DNA of 64,000 nt. Source: Physella acuta. Lineage: Eukaryota > Mollusca > Gastropoda > Physidae. A program made the position numbers and the translations under genes. The stretch covers positions 1 through 64,000 of the forward strand of contig NW_026732282.1 of the NCBI RefSeq assembly GCF_028476545.1, given 5' to 3'. Numbering within the stretch: the stretch's first letter is position 1; every line of letters starts with the position of its first letter. The notes beneath the pieces were generated by a model. It was not told the origin of the DNA. It was given only the letters and a program-made list of their open reading frames with translations, and ran no database searches. Below, one piece after another: positions 34,300 through 44,159 of this stretch.

Positions 34300-35280
34300 A
34301 GTTTTCTTTAACCTAGTATTAAGACCTAACTTAACCAGATTTTTAACGTTTCGTTACTTTTTCACTTTTTACAGATATCTACTTTTTATTTTTCGTTTCA
34401 GAAAATAGTCTGCAAAAAAAAAATCGGTATTTTTTTGTCTACCGACTTTAAAAAAAAATGTATGTCTTTTCACCGATCCATTTTCCTATTCATTTTTAAT
34501 AAAACATATTTAAGTTTTGGTCTCTAAGTTGATTATGAGAACCCTGTTGTTTTCTATTTTAGTTGAATCCTATTTTTCACATAACCCCATGCGATACCCT
34601 GAGCTGTTTGTGAAAGTTTGGCCACCAGCCCTCCCTCCCCCTTCACCTTAAAAAAAAGCTCGCTTCTTTATTAGGTGTTCAGTTACCTTTTTGTTTTTTA
34701 GCGCCAGACAGTTTTAATTACCCGCTACTAAAATAGCTGTAATCTAAGCTCATTGATATTTAAGCTGTGATATTAACAAAGATGGGCCATGTTTGTTTTT
34801 TTTTTTTTTTTTTTTTTTTTTTTTGGATTTAAAAAAAATTGTTTGTCTTCCGTCAGCAAAGATTTACTTCAAGAAATATTTTTATATTAAATTATTTCAT
34901 AAAGTGAATTCCCCCCCCCCCCCCTTGAGGACGAATCCCCAGTCACCAAATATCAATAAACACAGCCGCGAACTATCCCTACAACGCACGCGAAATGGGA
35001 CTCCCGTCTATAAATTGTTCATAAAACACACTCGGATCCATTGCCTTGTCGGTTCCTCGTGGACGATTTAGAAATGTGGGGGTTAAATGGTTAACATATC
35101 ACTCGCGGGTAGTTATGGGGTTAAAATGTGAACACATTACTCTTAGAAAATGGTTATGCGGGATTATAGTTCAAATAAATAATACTTCCGGGATGCTAAT
35201 ATTAGTGATATCAAGTAAACTGGACGATAGATGAAGTAGAACTCTTCTGTATTTGGAATCACGGCTTGTTAAGTCATCAA
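34300..35280. other. Intronic stretch with long T and C tracts, no gene seen
   Basis: AT-rich, with a 30-nt T run at about 34795-34824 and a C run near 34911. The T run could be the reversed tail of a retroposed copy, but no body is recognisable. Confidence 0.4.
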
Positions 35281-35283
35281 GAA

Positions 35284-35537
35284 AAGTAAAGGTCCCTTTC
35301 AACCCTGACGGTCCATGAGGCTAGTGAAGTAGAGTTCACCTGTTTCTGTGACCTCGGCATATGCAGGGAGAGTGTGGTCAGCACTATACCCAGTCGCCTT
35401 TACTTTCCCTAACTTGAGTTTAAAGTACCCATCAGAGTTGGGTGGACTCAGGGACGTTCTACTGACTTGAACCCGTATTCGAACTCGAGACTTACGGGTT
35501 AGCAGTCGTATGCTCTACCGCTAAACCACGCCGTCCC
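35284..35537 (-). repeat. tRNA-headed SINE, family A (copy 4, near full length)
   Basis: The reverse complement begins gggacggcgtggtttagcgg, has B box cgagttcgaatacgggttca, then agtagaacgtccctgagtcc, agtaaaggcgactgggtata and gtgctgaccacactctccct, ending near accgtcagggttgaaaggga. It is the most complete copy and the best guide to the family. Confidence 0.88.
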
Positions 35538-35577
35538 GTTCATCACCATGAACAGCCATTTTCACCTTCTCCTAGTT

Positions 35578-35662
35578 AAGTCAGGTACTCTTTATAGCTG
35601 GGTGGACTCGTGGACATCTTTTGACCTTGCCGTTAGCAACTGAGTGCTCTACCGTGTGTGTA
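35578..35662 (-). repeat. SINE family A fragment
   Basis: Contains the reversed phrases agctgggtggactcgtggac and cagttgctaacgg of the SINE head and early body, just after the full copy. It is a second, eroded insertion or a partial duplication. Confidence 0.55.
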
Positions 35663-35844
35663 AACCTGTATCTCACTATTCTCACATTACATCCAGGCTG
35701 TACTACCATACTGTGGTGAAATTTGATACAACACAGACAGATGTCTATCGACCGACAGACAAAACGTGTTACAGCCACAAACCCCCACTAAACTACGGTT
35801 AATCGTTGTGTGTTTGTAAACACGTTGTGTAGATGTGGTTAGTG

Positions 35845-36078
35845 GAGAGGCTAGGGACGTCATGCGTGAAGTTTGTGACGTCAATGGTAGAGTTAAGGAC
35901 GTCATTGGTGAAGTTAGTGACGTAATTGGCAGAGGGACGTTGTTTGTGAATTTACGGACGTCATTGGTGGAGTTTGTGACGTCATTGTTGGATTTTTCTG
36001 ACGTCATGTGTGGAGTGTGTGACGTCATTGGTGGAATTTGTGACGTCATTTGTGGAGTTAGTGACGCCATTGTTGGAC
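35845..36078. repeat. Minisatellite of CRE-like units (TGACGTCA)
   Basis: About ten copies of a ~20-28 bp unit such as tgacgtcattggtggagttt. Five copies contain the perfect palindrome tgacgtca (35876, 35977, 35999, 36020, 36041), the consensus site for CREB/ATF factors. Others hold a half-site (gacgtca) or a decayed one. Confidence 0.92.
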
Positions 36079-36094
36079 ATCAATGATACTATGC

Positions 36095-36158
36095 AGACTG
36101 GAACTCACAATATCGCGAGTTAAGCACGTGTTCTACCGTTCGACCACTCGGATAAATA
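36095..36158 (-). repeat. tRNA-like SINE head fragment
   Basis: The reverse complement reads gagtggtcgaacggtagaac (A box) and later gtgagttccagt (B box). No SINE body follows. Confidence 0.45.
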
Positions 36159-36199
36159 AACGACTGTGTACATTTTCAACCAAAAAAAAATGATTTTAT

Positions 36200-36930
36200 C
36201 GATTATTTAAAAAAAAAATCAAGTAACAGTAATAAAGATCAGAAACACACCCGGTCACTTGATGTGTTTCATTTTATCTTTACATCTCAACCGGACCGGC
36301 AGGATTAAAGACGCCGTCATTCACATCAGGCGCGTTATCCTTACACCAGAACTATACATAGCAACCGTTGTATACTTTCTTATTCGCTTGCGTACACAAC
36401 TAGTGTTTAAATAATGTTTCACCAGCTGGAGGGGGCGGGGGGCATTTGTTTAACAAACATTGATTTGTTTTACACTGGCTATAAAAAAATATACTGTGAA
36501 AGCAAACCGATACTTAACTTATTTGTAATCATACCCCCCCACCCCCCCCCCCCCCTTCCTCACCCATGTTCTGTATTGCTGAAGTAACGGGCGGTAATCC
36601 GGTTTGTTTGTGAACTAAGGGAAGTCACTGTAAGCTCACATCTGTTTCATTGTGATGTATGGTTGACAGGATGGATAACCCACACACATTTTTTTTAAAA
36701 CCAAGGATTGATTGGGGGTGTTCAATACATACGTAACTAAGTCCTTAATCGATGCGTAGAAACAATAACAGTCGAGAAAGATAAACTTCAGTAACTTTCC
36801 ATTTTTGGAATTTCTTTTTAAAATTTCATCATAACCCTCGATGTTAAAAAATGATTATAGTTAATTAAGAGTTGGGTTTCATGTTAGTTTTAAGTTGTTG
36901 TTTTTTTGTCGCAATATGCATTATTTTATT
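36200..36930. other. Intronic stretch, no gene seen
   Basis: Apparently single-copy sequence with a C tract at 36532-36556. No coding or RNA gene motif is visible. Confidence 0.4.
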
Positions 36931-36934
36931 TCCT

Positions 36935-37610
36935 TTCAATTCAGAATGTCCTTATAACTACCTCAAAATGTCCTTCCAACTACCTTAAAAGGTCCTTACA
37001 ACTACCTCAAAATGTCCTTACAATTACCTCAAAATGTCTTTACAGCTACCTCAGAATATCCTTACAATTGCATCAGAATGTCCTTACAACTACCTCAAAA
37101 TGTCCTTACAACTACCTGAAAATGTCCTTACAACCTCAAAATGTCCTTACAACCTCAAAATGTCCTTACAACAACCTCAAAATGTCCTTACAACTACCTG
37201 AAAATGTCCTTCCAACCTCAAAATGTCCTTACAACTACCTAAAAATGTCCTTACAACAACCTCAAAATGTCCTTACAACTACCTGAAAATGTCCTTCCAA
37301 CCTCAAAATATCCTTACAACTACCTAAAAATGTCCTTACAACCTCAAAATGTCCTTACAACAACCTCAAAATGTCCTTACAACAACCTCAAAATGTCCTT
37401 ACAACTACCTCAAAATGTCCTTACAACAACCTCAAAATGTCCTTACAACTACCTCAAAATGTCCTTACAACAACCTCAAAATGTCCTTACAACTACCTCA
37501 AAATGTCCTTACAACAACCTCAAAATGTCCTTACAACTACCTCAAAATGTCCTTACAACAACCTCAAAATGTCCTTACAACTACCTCAAAATGTCCTTAC
37601 AGTTCTACTG
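36935..37610. repeat. Minisatellite, 22-bp unit, ~30 copies
   Basis: The unit is aatgtccttacaactacctc followed by aa. A variant has caacaacctc, and the right half alternates the two variants regularly, giving a 44-bp higher-order unit. Short 17-18 bp units lacking acta occur in the left half. Nine copies keep ctacctca, which is the perfect complement of the let-7 seed. Confidence 0.96.
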
Positions 37611-37734
37611 GAGTTGTTATCTCGAGGCCATCTCCCCCGTTATCCCCACGTTCTCACATCTCACTGCAAGCGATAAAAAAAGATGCATTCCCCTCAAATG
37701 GACAGCGTAGCAATAAAACTCATCCTTGCAATAT

Positions 37735-37796
37735 AACTGATCATGACAATAAAACACATTAGACACTAAAACACATCAGGACAATAAGACACCACA

Positions 37797-37872
<76 letters not shown>

Positions 37873-37995
37873 TCATAATCATAAAACAAAACACATCATG
37901 ACAATAAACATCATGACAATAAAACACATCACGCCAATAAAACACATCACCCTAACAAAACACACCATGACAATAAAACACACGATGACATAACC
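37735..37995. repeat. ~18-bp minisatellite interrupted by a (TA)n tract
   Basis: Units of caataaaacacatcatga flank a (TA)n run at about 37797-37870. The array is irregular. Confidence 0.85.
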
Positions 37996-37999
37996 TCAA

Positions 38000-39400
38000 C
38001 CTTTCACCCTGTACATTAAACAACCCGACTACTTTTTGTGGTGTTGTGGCCACCATAAAATGTCCATTATCTGGGCCGACTTCCCCCCCCCCCCCCATGT
38101 CTCCGGACAATACTGGCCAGTTAAAATAAAAAAGATTCTGTCCCCGAGTCGAGCGTGTAGTGCTGGTGCCTTATTTGAACTAGGATGTAAAGGGGGGGGG
38201 GCGACTCACGCCAATAACGGCACGAAAACGGGTGTCTCGTGATATGTCCGTTTGGGTGGGAGGGGGGTGGGACACAGGGCCCTCGCCCGACCCCCCCCCC
38301 CCCCCCCCATGTCCCGTTGATTACCGTCTGCTGGGATCATAACTGGCGATTAGACGGGGTCATGTTGTCGGACCGGGGTTGTTCCCCCCCCCCCCCCCTG
38401 TACGGGACTCGGTGAAGATGATGTAAACTCTGGTAGCACGAGATGTCGCTGGCAGATGTAAGTCTGTTAGAGACTTGTGCGGGGTAAACGTGGGCGTCCT
38501 GGTTGTTTAGTGTGTGTGTGGGGGGGGGGGAGCTTTCATGGGTTAGATACTTTAAAGTTAACCCAACTAAAAATCAGTTATGATAATAAACTTTTAAATG
38601 CACTGAAAATAAGAAAACAAAACCAACTTGTTGCCAAAATGTCGAGAAGATCTCATGAGCGACCAATGAAAAATGTAGTAAAAGCATGATTTTACCAATT
38701 ACCGCTTACTTTCTCATCTCTCGGAAATCGTGAGTACAGCCATCGGTAGTTTCAAGTGACACCCCCCCCCCCCCCTCACCGCTGGGAAAAATGCCTGAAA
38801 GAAACTTTATTTACCAGCTGGTCTAAACGGTAACTAAACCAAACAGAGCTTGTAGCGTACCTGACCTAGGTGTCTAACACAGCCTGTGACCAGTTTCTGG
38901 ATTAACTGACCACAATCACGTGACAAGGTTGTGCAATAACCAGCCCGTTCTGCTTTTGATCCACAACCACGTGCTCAGGCGGCCATGTTTGTTCGGTGTC
39001 GTCATCACCACGAGTAAATAACCAGCAAAGTTCGATATCTCACGCCCCCTTCCATGTCGCTAGATTTTGTTTGAAGTCTAAAAATAGAATTCCACTTCAT
39101 TTCCGGTTTTAGTGTTAATCTTGTTCTAGCATGTTATAAAAATAATTAAAGTATTGACTGAGCAGCAGATGCATAAGACACGTTACGGTCTAGTGGTCAC
39201 ATGGTACAGAATTCGTGTTGAAATCAGCTCACAAAAAAAAAATGTGTGGCGTTCGATCAAATGAATGTGAACCGCCGAGCGACCGAGAGATGAAACTAGG
39301 GTCTAGAGATGTGGGTCTTAACTTTTTTACTGGAGATTTAGATCCGCTAAATTTTTAATACAGGTGTACATGTGGTCATATTAAAAAAGAAATGCAGATG
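38000..39400. other. Intronic stretch with many C and G tracts, no gene seen
   Basis: Poly-C or poly-G runs recur at 38083, 38192, 38290, 38385, 38520 and 38762. Apart from a MITE end at 38745-38806 I see no element or exon. Confidence 0.4.
38745..38806 (+). mobile_element. MITE right-end fragment (GTTTCTTTC family)
   Basis: tttcaagtgacacccccc, then gctgggaaaaatgcctgaaa, then gaaact matches the right end of 29594-29809 (tttcaagtgccccc, then ctgaaagaaacact). The left half is not visible. Confidence 0.55.
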
Positions 39401-39404
39401 TGGT

Positions 39405-39612
39405 CACCTAACTGCCCAACCACCTAACTGTACAATCACCCACCTGTCCAATCACCCACCTGTCCAATCACCCACCTGTACAATCACCTACCTGTCCAAT
39501 CACCCACCTGTCCAATCACCCACCTGTACAATCACCCACCTGTACAATCACCCACCTGTACAATCACCCACCTGTCCAATCACCTACCTGTCCAATCACC
39601 CGCCTGTCCAAA
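39405..39612. repeat. Minisatellite, 16-bp unit
   Basis: About 13 copies of cacccacctgtccaat with tacaat variants. Confidence 0.95.
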
Positions 39613-40257
39613 TGTTTTGCCTCAGATTAGGCAAGTGTCGAAACTTACATACACCTTTCCCCCCCCCCCCCCACACACACACTTCTGATGTGTGTGTCTG
39701 TGTTTAAGATAGTGTGAGAAGTGACGCAACAAGTGTTCATATACATACTTTCATCAAGGCCCAACCGTACCATAATCATACATAACACCACATACAGATC
39801 CAACCTCCAATGTTCATATTCTCTGTAGGAATGTTCTGGAATGTTCTGGTTTCTTAAGCTCCTGCCACAACTCTTCAGACGTCACCTGACAATAAGATCC
39901 TGTCAGCTTGAAGTATTTACGTATGGCGGGAGGGGGGGGGGATGGATGACGGGCGACGACTCTTTAATTAAAGACAATTTGTCACAACGTCACAATTTTG
40001 GTCTCATAAGTTGACGAACATAAAAACCCGCACAAAAATAGACGCGTAATTTAGGTGAAGTTTAGCGAAACAAATCACCCATCGTCAACCATTCGCGCTA
40101 TACACGTCTTGAAAGAAAGGATGGGGTGGGGATGATGAAAAACGGTAGAATAGATCATCATTGCCTTGATTGTAACACAGAAATACCACATACAACGTCT
40201 AAACACATACAAGAACAACCACATAACTGTTAATACCAACCAGAGCTTGTAAAAATA

Positions 40258-40868
40258 TACTGGGAGTGATCTCCCCCTAAACTTTCTCGAATATTCTTAT
40301 ATAACACTAGGGGGGATGGCAACTCGGTATATAGACATGATTTTTTTAACCATTTTTAATTACTTAAACTTTTTAAAATAGAATAGATTCTCGTAAAAAA
40401 AAAGAATTGCGCACTAAGTGAATGGCAAACAATGTGTGTATTATAGTGCGGCATATTATAAGTACTTTATAAATTCATAAGCGTTTTTGATAAATCGGAA
40501 ATAGCATGAATTACTACTTCCGGTCAATGGAAATTACTCAAAATTTGACAGAAGACGGATAATTAAATTTTTTTACTTACATGTGAAATTTCATTTATCT
40601 ATCTGAAACACTAAAAGTAAAATAAGTTCCATTTCCGGTTTTCGGAAATCGCTGAAAAGCAGATACGGAACTACAAATTGGATATAATACATATAATTGA
40701 AATTTCATCAACCTAGCTGTAACAGTACTCAAGTTATCGTGTTTACATATATACGCAAACATACGTGCATAAACACAGACATACGGACAAACACAAATCT
40801 CGATTTTTTTTGCACGATTACAATACTTCCACTATAGGCATACTCTGTATAGGAGAAAGTAAAAAATT
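40258..40868. mobile_element. Unclassified dispersed element D (copy 2)
   Basis: Collinear with 26666-27682: gggagtgatctcccc at the left, tttcatcaacctagctgtaa in the middle, tctcgattttttttgcacga and a ggagaaagtaaaaaa end at the right. It lacks the large microsatellite of copy 1 and keeps a short acacagacatacggacaaac segment there. The two copies differ by many substitutions, so neither is young. Confidence 0.75.
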
Positions 40869-41274
40869 AGTTCTTTGGTCCCGACTTGAAGAAAATATCA
40901 TGCGTGAAATTAATTAATGGTACACAATAAGTTGACCGTGAGTGAACATCCTACCGACCAGACACTCTCTCAGTGAGCAGTAACTAGACTGACCATCTGA
41001 AAGGTCACTTCAATAATTTAGGTAGATCCGATAAACAATAGACGTCTATTGTGTCAATGGTGTGTCGTTTAACGAATGCTACCCAAGTGTTAGTGATTAC
41101 AGAAACACAACTAAGTGTACGTAATTACACAGACACACAACTAAGTGTAAGCAATTACACAGACACACATATTTTAAAGTTCAAATATGTTTATTTAAAT
41201 TTTCTTCTATTAAAACAACTTGGGTCACATGAAACCCAGGGTACCGTCCTAATTTTTAATGTCCTTGTTTTGTG

Positions 41275-41655
41275 ATGTTGATGTCCGATTTCTGATATTG
41301 ATGTCCAGATGTTGATGTCCTGTTCTAATGTTGATATACTATGTGGATGTTGTTGTTCTACTCTAATGTTGATGTCCTATTTTGATGTTGCTTTCTGCCT
41401 AATATTGATTTTTTATTCTGATGTTGATGTCGTAATGTCAATGTCCTGATGTCAATGATGCAAATATCCTTATGTCAATGTCCTGATGCCCATGTCCTGA
41501 TGTCATTGTCCTGATGCCCCTGTCCTGATGCCCATGTCCTTATGCCCATGTCCTGATGCCCATGTCCTGATGCCCATGTCCTTATGCCCATGTCCTGATG
41601 CCCATGTCCTGATGCCCATGTCCTGATGCCCATGTCCTGATGTCCTCTTGTCTAT
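41275..41655. repeat. Minisatellite, 14-17 bp unit, abutting the PKC exon
   Basis: The left part is a diverged ~18-25 bp unit (tgttgatgtcctgat-like). From about 41440 it becomes a regular 14-bp unit, tcctgatgcccatg, with a tccttatg variant. The array stops about 10-20 bp before the exon's 3' splice site, so it forms the intron's branch-point region. Confidence 0.93.
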
Positions 41656-41662
41656 TCCACAG
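41440..41662 (+). promoter_or_regulatory. 3' splice site region with reiterated branch-point motifs
   Basis: The intron ends tcctcttgtctattccacag, a good pyrimidine tract and ag acceptor. Upstream the 14-bp array repeats tcctgat about eleven times within 200 bp, a full match to the metazoan branch-site consensus ynytray. The last copy puts its adenine at 41640, 22 nt before the intron end, within the usual branch distance. A variant unit, tccttatg, also keeps an a at the branch place. Confidence 0.7.
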
Positions 41663-41745
41663 TCTGCAGCCTGGTTGTCCACAAACGATGCCATGAGTTC
41701 GTCTCCTTCATTTGTCCAGGGGCTGACAACGGCCCGGACTCAGAT
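41663..41745 (+). CDS. PRKCA/PRKCB-like: Conventional protein kinase C, C1A-domain exon (83 bp)
   Basis: Internal exon of a Ca2+- and diacylglycerol-regulated protein kinase C, a Ser/Thr kinase recruited to membranes. Read from its third base it gives [13 protein letters not shown], then [14 protein letters not shown]. This has the C-x4-H-x2-C-x7-C half of the C1 zinc-finger consensus and lies close to the C1A end of human PKC alpha/beta ([20 protein letters not shown]). The first two bases complete a codon split with the previous exon (probably valine), and the last codon ends exactly at the donor gtgagt. From memory, the corresponding vertebrate exon is also 83 bp with the same phases. The previous exon (GFGKQGFQCQ) and the next one (around HKFKIHTY) were not found in the window, so both flanking introns are very large. 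Confidence 0.9.
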
Positions 41746-41752
41746 GTGAGTA

Positions 41753-41890
41753 CATCATTGCTTTTGTTGCTCTAATGTTGGACTATATGCTTGCTCTAAT
41801 GTTGGACTATATGTTGGGTCTAATGTTGTATTGTTGTTGGGCCTAATGTTGTAACTTTGTTTGGTATAATGTTGTAACGTTGTTGCATGG
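41753..41890. repeat. Tandem repeat just downstream of the PKC exon
   Basis: Five copies of a ~23-30 bp unit with core gctctaatgttggactatat, decaying to the right into gtctaatgttgtaa. It starts within 10 bp of the splice donor. Confidence 0.8.
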
Positions 41891-42099
41891 TGCGGATACG
41901 TGCATGGGAGCGTGTACAATCTGTCCCTTGTTATGTCTTTGGCATGCAGTGAATTAGTGCATGGCAGTGAGTAAAATCTGGAACGTGCATTAGCTAAGTA
42001 TGTGACATGCCGCGTAGTAGTATTGACAATACAAGCTGCATCGGATGTGACATTAAATATGACATTCAGAAATGTGGCATTCGATATGACATCAGGAAC

Positions 42100-42489
42100 G
42101 ACTACTGCAGTCACCACACTCAGCAGCGCTTACCCCCCCCCCCCCCCCTGCCTGGAGTGAGACAAACCACATAACCTTCATGTCGACATCCCCCCCCCCC
42201 CCCCGGATAACCTAATTGTCTGCGCCATTACGTCGATATCCACATAAATCCTTATTACTTATGAGGATCTGTGCGCTGTGTTTGACCACATGGTATAAAC
42301 AATACCACCTCAATACCCCCCCCCCCCCCCACCCTACCCTAAGACACACAGCCCCCTAGGCTAAACAGCGTCCTGTATAGCTCTATACCCTCCCTGACGT
42401 CGTAATCAGATGATTTATTTTTATCTTCTCATCAGCGTGGCTCTAAGTTTAGCTGACTCTGGGCCCCTCGGTGTGTCTCGTTTTTTGTT
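42100..42489. other. Intronic stretch with three poly-C tracts, no gene seen
   Basis: C runs of 12-15 at about 42133, 42190 and 42317. The sequence around them is single-copy, without coding motifs. Confidence 0.4.
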
Positions 42490-42770
42490 TTTAAAAACAA
42501 AATTTCCAACCCCCTCACATGAACAAAATGTTAACCTAAAATCTCCAACCCCCTCGCATGAACAAAATGTTGGCCTAAAATCTCCAACCCCCTCACATGA
42601 GCAAAAGGTTGGCCTAAAATCTCCAACCCCCTCTCAGATCCTTAGTACAGGGTTGGCATAGAAATATCAAACTCACACCCCACAAAATGTTGGCATAGAA
42701 ATCACAACCACCTCCCATAACGAACACAAGGTTGACATAGAAATTTTACCCCCCCCCCTAATCATAAAGG
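42490..42770. repeat. Minisatellite, ~38 bp unit
   Basis: Six or seven copies of aaatctccaaccccctcaca followed by tgaacaaaatgttggcct. The first three are close copies; the right ones are diverged. Confidence 0.9.
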
Positions 42771-42779
42771 GTTGGCTAT

Positions 42780-43370
42780 GAATTATCTAACACCCCTACC
42801 CCCTCACTCCCACCCCCACCCCCACCCTACCCCCACACACACAAATATTGACCTGCATACCTCACAATGCCATCTCCCAGAGCGGAATCTAACTTTTGCT
42901 TCCCAATTTTTTTTTAAACTCCCGCTCGTGAAAACTTCCTTTGGCTGTCTTTCGCCTGATTAGGACAATATTTACCGATTGATTTCCTTTCACAGCCGGT
43001 GTTTGTACTAGGATGCAATCGCTGGTGTTTGAACACACTAACACGACTAACCCTGGCGGCCTATACACGTTGACTCTACTGCCCCATCGATTCGTTGATT
43101 TTTGTTGGTTTTTTTTTTTACTTTTTTTTAAAAATCTGTACATTCTTAATGTTATTAACTACATAATTAGTCAAATGTTGAGGCGTTTGATTATTCACAT
43201 GCTGTGATTGATGGATCATCTCTTCTGCTCTTTTACGAGATTAGTGTCACTAAATCGGATTAGCGGTGAGATAATCCTCTATGCGGGAGTAGCCTTACTA
43301 CAGCATGTAGTTAAAGCGTGACACAGGAAACAATGGTGCTTTAAGGATTTGTTCCTTTGTAAACTTTAAA
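42780..43370. other. Intronic stretch, no gene seen; paired GGATTA sites
   Basis: Mostly single-copy. At 43258-43277 ggatta and taatcc face each other 8 bp apart, a spacing that fits paired K50 (Otx/Pitx/Gsc type) homeodomain binding. This is only a motif match. Confidence 0.3.
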
Positions 43371-43374
43371 ACCT

Positions 43375-43545
43375 ATCACCTCATTAATCCATTGGATGCA
43401 AGTATCCACCAAGCATTCAATTATCAATCCATTGGATACCACTATCCACCGTGCCTCCAACAAAACAATCACCTCATCAACCCAATGGATACAAGTATCC
43501 ACCGTGCCTCCACCAAAACAACCACCCCATCAATCCATTAGACTG
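43375..43545. repeat. Tandem repeat, ~50 bp unit, three to four copies
   Basis: The unit contains caatccattggatacaagta followed by tccaccgtgcctccaccaaa. Confidence 0.85.
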
Positions 43546-43799
43546 CAGCGAGCCCCACAAATTGACACTGAGTGCCCAAATATTTGTTTGGTTGTGAAGA
43601 TTACAACTAACATGGCCGACTCCTGGGAGCTCTTCTGGGCGCGGAGATATGCAAGCTCTGTTTTAGGAGCTTGTGTTGGAAGTTGTCTATTGAGCTTAGA
43701 TGTGTGGGAGCTCAGTTTTTCAACAGGCTGAAAACAGAATTCTTCGGTTGGAATAATCAGTCATACTTTAAAAAAAACAAATCTTTAGGACGTTACACT

Positions 43800-44150
43800 A
43801 TCAAACTGTTGAAAACTGACCTTGAAGTAGACACAGACATATTGAAAACAAACATTGATGTAGCCACACAAGTTGAAAACAAACCTTGAATTAGCCAAAT
43901 ATGTTGAAAACAGACCTTGAAGTAGCCACACCCATGTTGAAAACAGACCTTGAAGTAGCCACACCCATGTTGAAAACAGACCTTGAAGTAGACACACATG
44001 TTGAAAACAGACCTTGAAGTAGACACACATGTTGAAAACAAACCTTGAATTAGCGACACACATGTTGAAAACAGACCTTGAAGTAGACACACATGTTGAA
44101 AACAAACCTTGAATTAGCGACACACATGTTGAAAACAGACATTGAAGTAG
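43800..44150. repeat. Minisatellite, ~31 bp unit, ~11 copies
   Basis: The unit is catgttgaaaacagaccttg followed by aagtagacaca. Variants (gccacaccc, attagcgacaca) recur in pairs, indicating block duplication of two to three units. Confidence 0.94.
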
Positions 44151-44159
44151 CCACCCCAT

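Noticed and set aside
35690-35780. Possible tRNA or snRNA near the SINE copies
   Set aside because: No cloverleaf or snRNA promoter seen; the region is a SINE fragment and single-copy DNA.
1-41662. The previous PKC exon (about 32 bp, GFGKQGFQCQ)
   Set aside because: No candidate with splice sites was found by eye. At this size a diverged exon could be missed, so absence is not proven.
43396-43731. 111-codon open frame
   Set aside because: It begins in a tandem repeat and continues into single-copy DNA with no family resemblance.
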